Shown here: in pieces, positions 46,141 to 54,431 of the stretch
Position numbering within the stretch: position 1 is the stretch's first letter
How the letters are laid out: the number at the start of each line of letters is the position of its first letter
Source of the DNA: Candidatus Latescibacterota bacterium
GTDB taxonomy: Bacteria > Latescibacterota > UBA2968 > UBA8231
Assembly: GCA_016187725.1 (NCBI GenBank)
Contig: JACPJE010000012.1
Location: forward strand, 1 to 64,000
Direction of reading: 5' to 3'
DNA length: 64,000 bases
Translations under genes and position numbers: made by a program
The notes under the pieces: generated by a model
Databases searched by the model: none
Told to the model about the DNA's origin: nothing
Seen by the model: the letters and a program-made list of their open reading frames with translations, nothing else

Positions 46141-47529
46141 ATGACCCCGTACCTGCTCGTCGACTTCGGCACCACCAGCACCAAATCCACCCTGGTGGAC
46201 CTGGACACCGGCACCTTTGCGCACCAGCAGCGCTATCCGGCCATCCCCAGCGTGCCGGGCCCTCACGGACACTGCGAAATACCCCTGGAGGCCCTGCAGC
46301 GCCGCTTCCTGCAGATCTGCGCCGATGGCTATGCACACGCCCCCCTGCGCGGCATCTTGTTGTGCAGCGAGATGCACGGTTTTGCCCTGCTCGACCACGC
46401 CGGCCAGCCCCTGAGCAACTACCTCAGCTGGAAGGACGAGCGCTCCCTGGAAAAGGTGCAGGGCCAGGATACCTTCTCCCTGGTCGCCGGCCAGCTGGGC
46501 CCCGCCTTCAAACAGATCACCGGCATGCGCCCTCGCCCCGGCTTTCCGCTGATGAACCTGGCCCACCTGGGCCGTACCACCGCGCTGCCTGCCCAGGCCC
46601 GGCTCGTCTCCCTGCCCTGCTGGCTGGCCCGCTGCAGCGGCGAGGCCGAGGAAATGCTCCACCCCACCGTGCTGGCCGGCCTGGCTCTTTTCGACCTGTG
46701 CCAGGGCGCCGTGTCCGCCGAACTCCTCTCCCTGCTGCGCGAAGTCACCGGCTGCGCCTTTGCCCTGGGCGAGCCCGCCCCGGCGCACCAGGTGGCTGGG
46801 TACTGGCGCCAGGACGGGGCGCGGGTCCCCATCTACGCAGGGGTGGGCGATCACCAGTGCGCAGTCCTGGGAGCCGGCAATCTCCCCCGCCAGAGCCTCT
46901 CCCTCAACCTGGGCACCGGCTCCCAGGCCTCGGTCATCGGCGGCGACAGCCCCTGCGAGGAATTGGAGACCCGTCCTTATTTCGATGCACACCTGCTGCA
47001 GACCATCACCCACATCCCGGCCGGCCGGGCCCTGGCCGCCCACCTCGATTTCCTGGCCCAGGTCCGGGGCGCGCCCAGCAGCCAGGAGTTCTGGTCTATG
47101 CTGGCTGCCCTCGACGAGACCCAGTTGGAACAGGCCACCATGCACTTTGGGCTGAGCGTGTTCAAGAGCGCCCGGGGCTATAGGGATGGGGGCAGCATCA
47201 GCCGCATCGAGGAGGGGGATTACACCCTGCCCAATTACCTCGCCTCGCTGCTCGGCTCCTTCCTCGGCCAATACCTCGAAGTCCGGGAACTCCTCGACCC
47301 CGGGCACTGCTTGACCCAGGCCATCCTCAGCGGCGGCCTGGCCCGCAACCTGCCCAGGTGGCACCAGCTCTTCGCCCGGCGCGCCGGCTGCCCGGCCTTG
47401 CCGGCCACCTCGCTCGACGAAACCCTGCTGGGCCTGCGCACCCTGGCCCTGGTCGCCGAGGGCCGGGCCCAGACTTGTCTGGAGGCACAGCGGATCTTCG
47501 GCAGGGAGTGCCAGGCTATCGGGGATTGA
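46141..47529 (+). CDS. FGGY-family carbohydrate kinase
   Basis: 462 residues. The N-terminal phosphate loop is LLVDFGTTSTKSTLVD; GVGDHQCAVLGAG and LSLNLGTGSQASVI form the second phosphate-binding region; AILSGGLARNLPRWHQLF is the C-terminal adenosine motif. The length and motifs fit sedoheptulokinase/xylulokinase-like kinases more than glycerol kinase (compare the true glpK at 32368). It phosphorylates a ketose or polyol of unknown identity. No Shine-Dalgarno sequence is evident upstream, so the mRNA may be nearly leaderless. Confidence 0.85.
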   Translation: MTPYLLVDFGTTSTKSTLVDLDTGTFAHQQRYPAIPSVPGPHGHCEIPLEALQRRFLQICADGYAHAPLRGILLCSEMHGFALLDHAGQPLSNYLSWKDERSLEKVQGQDTFSLVAGQLGPAFKQITGMRPRPGFPLMNLAHLGRTTALPAQARLVSLPCWLARCSGEAEEMLHPTVLAGLALFDLCQGAVSAELLSLLREVTGCAFALGEPAPAHQVAGYWRQDGARVPIYAGVGDHQCAVLGAGNLPRQSLSLNLGTGSQASVIGGDSPCEELETRPYFDAHLLQTITHIPAGRALAAHLDFLAQVRGAPSSQEFWSMLAALDETQLEQATMHFGLSVFKSARGYRDGGSISRIEEGDYTLPNYLASLLGSFLGQYLEVRELLDPGHCLTQAILSGGLARNLPRWHQLFARRAGCPALPATSLDETLLGLRTLALVAEGRAQTCLEAQRIFGRECQAIGD

Positions 47530-47583
47530 CGCCAAGAGCCCAAAAGGGTATGTAGCTCTTAAGGAGACACTGAGGAGGGCCCC

Positions 47584-48921
47584 ATGATCACCCGCGAGCA
47601 GCTCGAAGAGGAAAGAGGAGACCCCGCCGGCCTGGAGCGGCTCTACCGCCAGGCCGTGGCCACCGCCGAGGAGCCGGCTTTCAGGGAGGCGATCGCCCGC
47701 GGCGCAGCAGCCCATCCCGAGGACGCCCTGCTGGCGGCCTGGGCCTACCGCCTGGACCTGCGCCCCCTTCCCGCCGCATCCACCCACCCGGCGCGCATCA
47801 CCCAGAACTGGACCACCGCCATCGCCGGCAGTGTGCTCATGGGGCTGTTGGCCTTCCTCTGCGCCGGCAACCGGCCGCCGGTTCCCAACCCGCAGATCGC
47901 CAGTCCGCTTTTCTGGATCGCCTGGGGACCTTTGACCGGGCTCGGCCTGCTGGGTTTTCTGGCCCTGCGGGGCAGCGCCGGCCGCCCGGACCAGCGCCTG
48001 GGCTCTTGCGGCCTGCCGGCGCTGGTCATGGTGCTGATCGCCGGGTACGCGGCCCTTGCCTTCTGGGGCCGCACCGACCAGCTGGCCCAGCTCATCGCCC
48101 TGCACCTGCCCTTTGTGGCCTGGGCGGCTCTGGGGGCCGGCCTGTCCCTAGGGCATCCAGACGCTCCAGAACAAGGCCATGCCTTCATGGTCAAATCGGT
48201 AGAGATCGCGGTGACCGCCGGGCTCTACTTCGGCGCCTGGATGGTTTTTGTGGGCCTCACCGCCGGCATCTTTGCGGTGCTGGGTTTCCGGCCCACCGGC
48301 GAAACCCTTCACAGAGCGGCTGCCTGGGGCACCGGGGCCGTGCCCCTGCTGGCCCTGGCCACGGTCACCGACCCGGCCAGGCCCCCCGCCGGTCAGCGCT
48401 GGGACACCGGCCTGGCCCGCATCCTCCGCATCCTGACCAGGATCTTCCTGCCCCTGGCCCTGGCGGTGCTGGCAGTCTACGTCTGCTGGTTCATCCCCGC
48501 TTACTTCTGGCGTCCCTTCCAGGAGCGGGAGGTGCTGGCGGTGTACAACGCCACCATCATGGCCATCCTGGTGCTGATGACCGCGGCCCTGGCGGACCCG
48601 GGTGAGCAACGATCACCCGCCCAGGACACCAGCCTGCGCTACCAGCTGCTGGCCCTGGGAACCGCCACCTTCTCGCTCAACCTCTATGCCCTGGCAGCCA
48701 TCCTCAGCCGCACCCTCAATTACGGCCTGACCCCCAACCGCTACGCGGTCCTGGGCTGGAACTCCGTCACCCTCTTCATGCTAGCCATGGCCTTGGCGGG
48801 CCAGTGGCGCGCCCCCAAAGAAAACTGGGACAGTGCCTTTCGCACTGCCCTGGCCCGCGGCGCGGTGCTGGCGGCCCTGTGGGCCCTGTGGGTGCTCGTC
48901 GGCCTGCCCTGGTCGTTTTAG
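47584..48921 (+). CDS. Polytopic membrane protein of unknown function
   Basis: 445 residues. A short charged cytoplasmic N-terminus (about 60 residues, helical, AAAHPEDALLAAWAYRLD) is followed by about ten hydrophobic helices ending in ALWVLVGLPWSF. No transport or enzyme motif is recognisable. It resembles the loosely defined DUF4153-type integral membrane proteins only in general form. A strong GAGGAGGG ribosome-binding site precedes the ATG. A weak AAGAGC...GCTCTT hairpin lies in the 54-bp gap after the kinase gene. Confidence 0.6.
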   Translation: MITREQLEEERGDPAGLERLYRQAVATAEEPAFREAIARGAAAHPEDALLAAWAYRLDLRPLPAASTHPARITQNWTTAIAGSVLMGLLAFLCAGNRPPVPNPQIASPLFWIAWGPLTGLGLLGFLALRGSAGRPDQRLGSCGLPALVMVLIAGYAALAFWGRTDQLAQLIALHLPFVAWAALGAGLSLGHPDAPEQGHAFMVKSVEIAVTAGLYFGAWMVFVGLTAGIFAVLGFRPTGETLHRAAAWGTGAVPLLALATVTDPARPPAGQRWDTGLARILRILTRIFLPLALAVLAVYVCWFIPAYFWRPFQEREVLAVYNATIMAILVLMTAALADPGEQRSPAQDTSLRYQLLALGTATFSLNLYALAAILSRTLNYGLTPNRYAVLGWNSVTLFMLAMALAGQWRAPKENWDSAFRTALARGAVLAALWALWVLVGLPWSF

Positions 48922-48924
48922 GTC

Positions 48925-49676
48925 TCAGCTCCCCGGCTTGACCGCCTGCACCCGCACGCTGACGAAGGCCCCTACTGCCTCCTTGATCTCCGCCTCGCTC
49001 AATCCCTGAGTCTCGGCCCTGGCCGTGGGATCGGCGACGATACAGTCGGCGGAAAAGGTGTTCTCCCCCATGATGCTGACCTCAGTGAAGCCCGCTGCGC
49101 GGATGGCAGCCAGGTATTCCTCCCGGCGCGACGCCCCGGAGATGCAGCCGGTGTACGCCTCCACCGAGTTCTTGATGGTCGCGGGCAATTCGCCGGTCAG
49201 CACGATATCCGAGACCAGCAGCCGGCCGCCCGGCTTGAGCACCCTGAAGGCCTCGCGGAAGGCCCGGCCTTTGTCAGGTACGAGATTTATGACGCAGTTG
49301 GACATGATCACGTCCACTTCGGCCTCCGCCACCGGCAGTCGTTCGATCTCGCCCAGGCGGAACTCCACGTTTTCGTACCCGCCCTTGCGGGCATTTTCGC
49401 GGGCCTTGGCCACCATCTGCGGGGTCATATCCACCCCGATCACCCGCCCCGCCGCGCCCACCTGTGCCGCCGCCAGAAAGCAGTCGAAACCCCCCCCCCC
49501 CCCCCACCCCCCCCCCGGCCCGCCCGCCCCCCTGAATACCCCAACTGACCGCTGATCCGCTCCGCAGTCCCCCCGGAACAACCACAACTGCCCTCCGTGG
49601 CGCAGCACGCCCCCTCCTTTTCGGCGATGGACCCATAGCGCGAGCGCACCGCCTGCTTTGCTTGTTCGGCGTTCAT
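48925..49676 (-). pseudogene. Arsenite methyltransferase (arsM-like), broken at a poly-G tract
   Basis: The N-terminal frame starts at 49676 ([25 protein letters not shown]) and reads to ISGQLGYS. The sequence then enters G-rich runs on this strand (49490-49516), where the frame is lost. The other frame resumes at [11 protein letters not shown] and continues through [30 protein letters not shown] and [10 protein letters not shown] to the stop at 48925. The ArsM segment EGANLGLGCGNP...VLDLGSG, including the SAM-binding motif I and a catalytic Cys, is missing. An intact enzyme methylates As(III) using SAM. The gap is very likely a sequencing or assembly fault in low-complexity G/C, but a true deletion is possible. 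Confidence 0.8.
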
Positions 49677-49957
49677 CACTGCTTTCCTCCTGTAGTGGGG
49701 TTGAAGATCTCCTCCATCATCGGGCCCAGCACCTGCCGCACCATGCCGGTGAGTTGCCCGGTCTTCACCAGCGACATGCAGCACACCTCCCCGTCCTGCT
49801 CCCAGACCACCACCGCCAGCTTGTCGCCGGCGCGGATGCCGGCCCGGTCCCGCAGTTCCTTGGGCAACACCATCTGCCCCCGTTCGTCGACGCTGACCAG
49901 CGCCTCCACCCTGCAACTGCAGGTGGCGGCGCAGCAGTTGTCCTTCTTCTTGGCCAT
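49676..49957 (-). CDS. Cysteine-rich AbrB-like regulator (HgcC-like)
   Basis: 93 residues. An N-terminal Cys cluster ([10 protein letters not shown]) precedes a swapped-hairpin AbrB DNA-binding motif, [29 protein letters not shown], then [10 protein letters not shown] and [10 protein letters not shown]. Small AbrB proteins with this Cys pattern are annotated as HgcAB-associated (HgcC) proteins and are also found before arsM-like genes. The Cys residues may sense As(III) or Hg(II). The stop codon overlaps the arsM start by 1 bp (TGATG), so the two are one operon. The upstream operator palindrome suggests autoregulation. No hgcA or hgcB is present in the window. Confidence 0.78.
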   Translation of the reverse strand: MAKKKDNCCAATCSCRVEALVSVDERGQMVLPKELRDRAGIRAGDKLAVVVWEQDGEVCCMSLVKTGQLTGMVRQVLGPMMEEIFNPTTGGKQ

Positions 49958-49969
49958 ATCTTCTCCTTT

Positions 49970-50010
49970 TCAGTTTAATCAGAATATACTGATTTTACTG
50001 ATACTGTCAA
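49970..50010 (-). promoter_or_regulatory. Promoter with 32-bp operator palindrome for the AbrB-like/arsM operon
   Basis: On the minus strand TTGACA (50005-50010) and TATATT (49983-49988) are 16 bp apart. The -10 is the exact centre of a 32-bp inverted repeat (49970-50001): 13-bp arms TCAGTAAAATCAG and CTGATTAAACTGA match at 11 of 13 positions. A repressor bound here would block RNA polymerase directly. Confidence 0.72.
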
Positions 50011-50042
50011 GGGGCGAGCAAAAAAAATTACGCGGTGAGGTT

Positions 50043-50213
50043 GCAGCGGGGAGATGACCCTGAAGACCTTTTCCGGGGAGCGGTCGGGTAGGGAAGTCCG
50101 CGTGGCCGGGGGTCGGGTAGCGGAGTTATGCGAGCGAGGGGAATGCAACGCCCCAACGTATGGGGCGTTGCCCAGCGCCTTGGAAAAGGTCGGAATGGGT
50201 CGCTCTCCGCTGC
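50043..50213. repeat. 171-bp imperfect inverted-repeat element (REP/MITE-like)
   Basis: The outer arms GCAGCGG/CCGCTGC and GACCTTTTCC/GGAAAAGGTC pair exactly, with partly matching sequence between them. Off-centre inside is a perfect 11-bp hairpin, GCAACGCCCCA/TGGGGCGTTGC, with a 5-nt loop (50145-50171). It fills the gap between the arsM operon promoter and the end of the transporter gene. The size is close to that of the 8715-8882 element, but the ends differ. Confidence 0.5.
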
Positions 50214-50222
50214 CCCAGTGAA

Positions 50223-53200
50223 CTAGGCCGCCATCTGCTCCCGCAGCCGGCGCGAGAGGATGCGCATCATGGTGAAGGCGATAGAGGAGTAACGCCGCAG
50301 GATGCGCTCCAGGTCACGGCGCTGCAGCGAGAGCAGATGCACCTCGGAGACCGCCACCACCGAAGCCGAGCGCGGCTCGTCGTCCAGCAGTGCCATGTCC
50401 CCGAACACCTGTTTTTCGGCCAGCACCGCGATGGGCGGGCCCTGGGGGCCGGCGGCGGCCTTGCGCACCTCCAGGCTGCCGCTTACCACGATGTACATCT
50501 TGTCCCCCCGGGTGCCCTCTTTGATCACCACTGCCCCCTGATGCACGCTCTCCTCCTGCATGGACAGGGCGATGTGGTAGAGTTCCTCCAGGGGCAGGGC
50601 CGCAAACAAGGAAGAGCCCTTGAGGAAGGCGATCTTGTCCATGGTGGTCAGGGGCTGATCTGCGCCGCTCATCGCACTTTCTCCTCTCTGCACAAACAAT
50701 TGTTCCACCAGTTCCCCGGCCTGGGGCGCCAGGGCCTTGCCCGATTCGTTCAACTGGTCCAGGAGCCGGCTCCGATCCAGGGAAGCCGCCGTCCACACCG
50801 CCGCCATCTGGGTCCACGGGTCCGGCGCCACCAGCAGTTCCGCCAGCACCTCCTCCAGCACCACCCCTCCTTCAGGCGGCTGGTACTCCTCCTGGTCGGC
50901 CTCGACCAGGGGCAGCAGCAGCTTGAGCAGTGCTGGGTCACCGATGTTCTCCAGCAGTTCGACGGCCTGGTCCCGGCCCTCCTGGTCGCTGCCGCCCAGC
51001 CGCTCCAGCAGGTCGCTGACTACCCCGGTGTCGCTGAGGACGCCCAGCAGGCGGATCACCCCGTTCTGCACCAGTTGAATCTGCAGCCGCAGCTGGTCGA
51101 CCATCAACCCCACCGCCGGCACCTCAGCCCGGGGCTGGAGCAGTTGGATGGCCGCCAACTGGCGATTGGCCTCCATCAGGCGCGCCCGGCACGAAGCCAT
51201 CAGCCCGGGCTCCAGCGCCGGGTCGTCCATGCTGATCAGGGCCGCCAGCAAGCCCTCCCAGGCCTTCAACTGCAGGCCGGGCAGCGCCGCCACCAACTCC
51301 TGGCGCTGGCGATCTCCGGCGATGCGCCCCAGAGCCTCGACCGCCGCCTCCACCACGTCCGGGTCCGGGTCGGCCAGCACCGCGATGAACTCCTCTGGGG
51401 TACCTCCCCGCTCCGCCAGGCTGCGGATGGCAGCCTCGCGCACGGCCGGATGCGGGTGGCGCAGGTGGGCCCGCACCTGGGGATAACTCTGTGGCATCTG
51501 CTGGGCCGCCCTGATCCCGGCGTCGATCTGGTTCACGTCCTCGCTGTCCAGCAGCTGCTGCACCAGCTGCCGCCGCCGCACTGCCGAGCCCTCGTCCTCC
51601 AGACCTTCCAGGACCACGCAGAGTTCGGCCTGCACCGCCGCGTTGTCGGCCTCCTGATCCAGGCGCGGCGAGACCGCACCGATCACCTCCTGCCGGCGCA
51701 GCACCAGGGCAGTGGTGCCCACGCGCAGGGCCAGGGCCCTGGCCGCGCTCTGCCGCACCTCGGCGTCCTCGTCCCCCAGCCGCGGCAGGATGCGATTCAG
51801 GCCCTCTTCCTCGGCGCCGCTGGGACCCAGGGCTTCCAGGGCGGCGCGGCGGATGCGGGGGTTCTCGTGGTCGATCAGGGGCAGACAGGCCGCCGCCGCC
51901 GCCGGCCCGGGACTTTTCTTTATGATTTCGATGCCCAGCTGGCGCACGTGGTCGTCGCGGTGCTGCAACAGGCTGCGGGCGAACTCCCCCGAGCCGGCGA
52001 TCAGCTGGCGCATGGACTCCAGGGCATTGGCGTCGTCCACGGCGATGTCCTGCTCGCGCACCGCCCGGATCAGCACCTCGGTGTAGCCGCGCTTGAGGTA
52101 CCAGCCCCCAACGACCATCGCCGCGCTCAGCGCCGCCAGGGCCAGGAACATCTGCTCCAGGGTGAGGATCTGCTGGGCGTGGAGGGCGCTCAGGCCGGCG
52201 CCCACCAGCCCGCCCACCAGCATGAACCCCCCTTCCATGATCATGCGCGCCCCGTCGCTGTGCCGCTGGGGCACCAACTTGATCAGCACTTGATAGGTGG
52301 GCGCCACCACGCTGTCCAGCAAGAGGAAATTGACCAGGTTGAAGGCGAAGATGGTCCACAGTTCAGGAAAGAGCCCCCGCCCCCCAAAGGTGGCGCTCAG
52401 CGCCAGGGCCACCAGCAAGTACCCCCCGCAGACCCAGGTATAGACGTTGCCGGCCCCCACCCAGCGCAACACCAGGCGCAAGAGGAAGGTGGTGACCACC
52501 AGGGTGCCGATGCCAGTGGCCCCGTAGAAGAGTCCGAAGAAACCGGTGGTCTGGGCTTCGGTGGGGTAATGGGCCGCGGCGGCCACATTGAAGGCGTAGT
52601 GGATGGCCGTGTACAGGGCCAGGATGGCGATGGACAGCACAAAGAGCGCCTTGAGGTACCTGGAGCGCCCGAAGTAGCGCAGGTTCTCCCCCAGGGTCGC
52701 CCCCTCCCCGCCCTCCTCCCCCTGGCGGGAGAACACGAAGTAGCGCCTGACCAAGGGGCCCATCAGGGCGACGATCACCCCCAGGTCCAGGGCCGCCAGC
52801 GCGTAGAGCTGCCACGACTGCAGGAGCGGCCCCAGCAGGCGGACCAGGAACCCGCCGCTGATATCGCCGATGGTGGCGCTGGCCGCAAAGAGGGGGAAGA
52901 ATACCTTGGCGCGGGAGGTGTAGCAGATGCCCCCGGCCATGACCCAGACCTGGAAGCCGGCCAGGCTGCGGACCAGTTCGGAGGAGATGAAGAGCCAGGG
53001 ATAGAAGGCTTCGCCCAACGGGCTCTGCCCCTGCTGGAACTCGCGCCAGAGCATCCAGACATTGAAGACCAGCACTGCCGCCAGGCCGGCCATCAAGCCG
53101 AAGAGCAGGCGCTGGCGGGAGACCCTGGCGCTCAGCACCGACAAGAGCACCATGTTCAGGGAGAAGAACAGGGCGATGGCGGTGTACATCAGCGGCAGCT

Positions 53201-53351
53201 GGTCCACCCCAGCGCGGCTGTTGAAGACCGCGGCGGCGACGCTCTTGACGATGCCGTCGGCGACGTTGGCCAGCAGGAAAACGGCCGCGGCGTGCAGCAG
53301 GCGCGGCACCTCGTGGCGCCGCAGGTTGAGCAGTTTGAGCAGGTGATTCAT
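50223..53351 (-). CDS. Nucleotide-transporter-like membrane protein fused to HEAT repeats and a cNMP-binding domain
   Basis: 1042 residues. Residues 1-440 form about 12 membrane helices resembling the ATP/ADP translocase-like Npt/TLC family (LANVADGIVKSVAAAVFNSRAG, FNLVNFLLLDSVVAPTYQVLIKLVPQRHS). Residues about 460-900 are HEAT-like helical repeats (RQLGIEIIKKSPG, NPRIRRAALEALG, DPDVVEAAVEALGRIA). Residues about 915-1040 are a cyclic-nucleotide-binding fold with HQGAVVIKEGTRGDKMYIVVSGSLEV and FGDMALLDDEPRSASVVA. It is last in a five-gene operon with HDOD and PAS genes. The architecture suggests a membrane transporter or sensor gated through a cytoplasmic scaffold; the ligand and the transported molecule are unknown. 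Confidence 0.82.
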   Translation of the reverse strand: MNHLLKLLNLRRHEVPRLLHAAAVFLLANVADGIVKSVAAAVFNSRAGVDQLPLMYTAIALFFSLNMVLLSVLSARVSRQRLLFGLMAGLAAVLVFNVWMLWREFQQGQSPLGEAFYPWLFISSELVRSLAGFQVWVMAGGICYTSRAKVFFPLFAASATIGDISGGFLVRLLGPLLQSWQLYALAALDLGVIVALMGPLVRRYFVFSRQGEEGGEGATLGENLRYFGRSRYLKALFVLSIAILALYTAIHYAFNVAAAAHYPTEAQTTGFFGLFYGATGIGTLVVTTFLLRLVLRWVGAGNVYTWVCGGYLLVALALSATFGGRGLFPELWTIFAFNLVNFLLLDSVVAPTYQVLIKLVPQRHSDGARMIMEGGFMLVGGLVGAGLSALHAQQILTLEQMFLALAALSAAMVVGGWYLKRGYTEVLIRAVREQDIAVDDANALESMRQLIAGSGEFARSLLQHRDDHVRQLGIEIIKKSPGPAAAAACLPLIDHENPRIRRAALEALGPSGAEEEGLNRILPRLGDEDAEVRQSAARALALRVGTTALVLRRQEVIGAVSPRLDQEADNAAVQAELCVVLEGLEDEGSAVRRRQLVQQLLDSEDVNQIDAGIRAAQQMPQSYPQVRAHLRHPHPAVREAAIRSLAERGGTPEEFIAVLADPDPDVVEAAVEALGRIAGDRQRQELVAALPGLQLKAWEGLLAALISMDDPALEPGLMASCRARLMEANRQLAAIQLLQPRAEVPAVGLMVDQLRLQIQLVQNGVIRLLGVLSDTGVVSDLLERLGGSDQEGRDQAVELLENIGDPALLKLLLPLVEADQEEYQPPEGGVVLEEVLAELLVAPDPWTQMAAVWTAASLDRSRLLDQLNESGKALAPQAGELVEQLFVQRGESAMSGADQPLTTMDKIAFLKGSSLFAALPLEELYHIALSMQEESVHQGAVVIKEGTRGDKMYIVVSGSLEVRKAAAGPQGPPIAVLAEKQVFGDMALLDDEPRSASVVAVSEVHLLSLQRRDLERILRRYSSIAFTMMRILSRRLREQMAA

Positions 53352-53385
53352 CGGCGCGGCGCGGATGGAATGCGGCCCTCTCCCC

Positions 53386-54423
53386 TCACTTGGCCTGCTG
53401 GTCCTGCCACACGTCGATCATCTTGGGCCCGTCGGCGATGTACTCCTCGGCCTTGAGTTCGGTCATGGTCCTCAGCCTTTCGGTCACCGCCGCGATCCGC
53501 TTGACCTGGGCTTCGATGGTGTGCAGCTTGGCGGCGATCTTCTCGTCGAATTCCGGATGGAGCAGGCGCAGGGACTGGGCGCTGTTGGCGATGATGCCCA
53601 GCGGATTGTTGATCTCGTGGTTCATCGCCACCACCATCTGCCCGACCACCGCCAGCCGCTCCATGCGCAGCAGTTCCTGTTCGAGCCGGGCCTGGACGGT
53701 CAGGTTCTCGCACACCAGAATGGCGCCCACCACCTCCCCCCGGTGGTCGCGCAGGGCCGTGGCCGATGCCCCCAGCACCAGCTCCCCGGCCTGGGTGGGG
53801 TAGTGCTGTCTGAGCTGGGCGTTGTCCTGCTCCTGGCGGACCACCGGCAGGCACAGGGACTGCCACTGGACCCCAGGTCCCGCAGGCAGCAGCGCTTCCA
53901 GGGTGGCGCCGATGGCCTCGGTCATGCCCAGGCGCACCCCCAGCTTTTCAAAATAGCCCAGCTGCTGGCGGTTGATGAAGGTGATCTTCAGGTCCTGGTT
54001 CAACACCGCCACGCCCAGAGAGATATTGGCCAGGATGTGTTCCAGGTAGTGGCGGGCGTCGAGCTGGATTTCCTCGGAGATGTGCTGGTGGGTCACGTCG
54101 GCAAAGAGCACCAGGAAGGCGCCCTCGGCAAAGGGCGCGCCCCAGACCCTCACCTCGTAACGGCGCTCGTCCCGCCGCCAGGAGAACATCTCCTCCGCCT
54201 CCGGACCGCCCAGGCGCGCCGTGGCCAGGGCCAGTTCGTCCCCCAGCTCCCGATCGGCGGCGAGGGCTTCGCTCAACCGCGCCTCCAGCCCGGCCCCCCG
54301 GGGCCGGCGTATATCGAAGAGGGCGGCGGCCCGCCGGCTGCAGGCCACCACCTCCAAGGCCCCGTCCACCATCATCAGCGGGCTGGGAAACTGGTGCAGC
54401 AGTTGCTGGATGGCCGTCTCCAT
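53386..54423 (-). CDS. PAS-PAS-DHp protein lacking a kinase ATPase domain
   Basis: 345 residues starting at METAIQQLLHQFPSP (54423); the long track ORF runs back through the HDOD gene in another frame. Two PAS-like domains (about 1-125 and 130-250) precede a histidine-kinase dimerisation/phosphoacceptor helix, RLAVVGQMVVAMNHEINNPLG, with His near residue 266. The chain ends 80 residues later at DVWQDQQAK, with no N, G1 or G2 boxes of an HATPase domain. No frameshift is apparent: the stop is 34 bp before the transporter start and no ATPase motifs follow. It may be a phosphorelay or dimerisation adaptor, or a kinase that lost its catalytic half. Confidence 0.82.
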   Translation of the reverse strand: METAIQQLLHQFPSPLMMVDGALEVVACSRRAAALFDIRRPRGAGLEARLSEALAADRELGDELALATARLGGPEAEEMFSWRRDERRYEVRVWGAPFAEGAFLVLFADVTHQHISEEIQLDARHYLEHILANISLGVAVLNQDLKITFINRQQLGYFEKLGVRLGMTEAIGATLEALLPAGPGVQWQSLCLPVVRQEQDNAQLRQHYPTQAGELVLGASATALRDHRGEVVGAILVCENLTVQARLEQELLRMERLAVVGQMVVAMNHEINNPLGIIANSAQSLRLLHPEFDEKIAAKLHTIEAQVKRIAAVTERLRTMTELKAEEYIADGPKMIDVWQDQQAK

Positions 54424-54431
54424 CGCCCTAC

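Noticed and set aside
47534-47560. AAGAGC...GCTCTT hairpin after the kinase gene as a terminator or riboswitch
   Set aside because: The stem is only 6 bp with a 15-nt loop and no T-run; too weak to list as a feature.
45772-48105. 777-residue minus-strand ORF spanning the FGGY kinase
   Set aside because: It covers three real genes in other frames and shows no recognisable motif.
43384-49676. Programmed frameshifting or translational bypass to explain the split genes
   Set aside because: Conserved catalytic segments are absent, not interrupted by extra sequence, so recoding cannot restore function.
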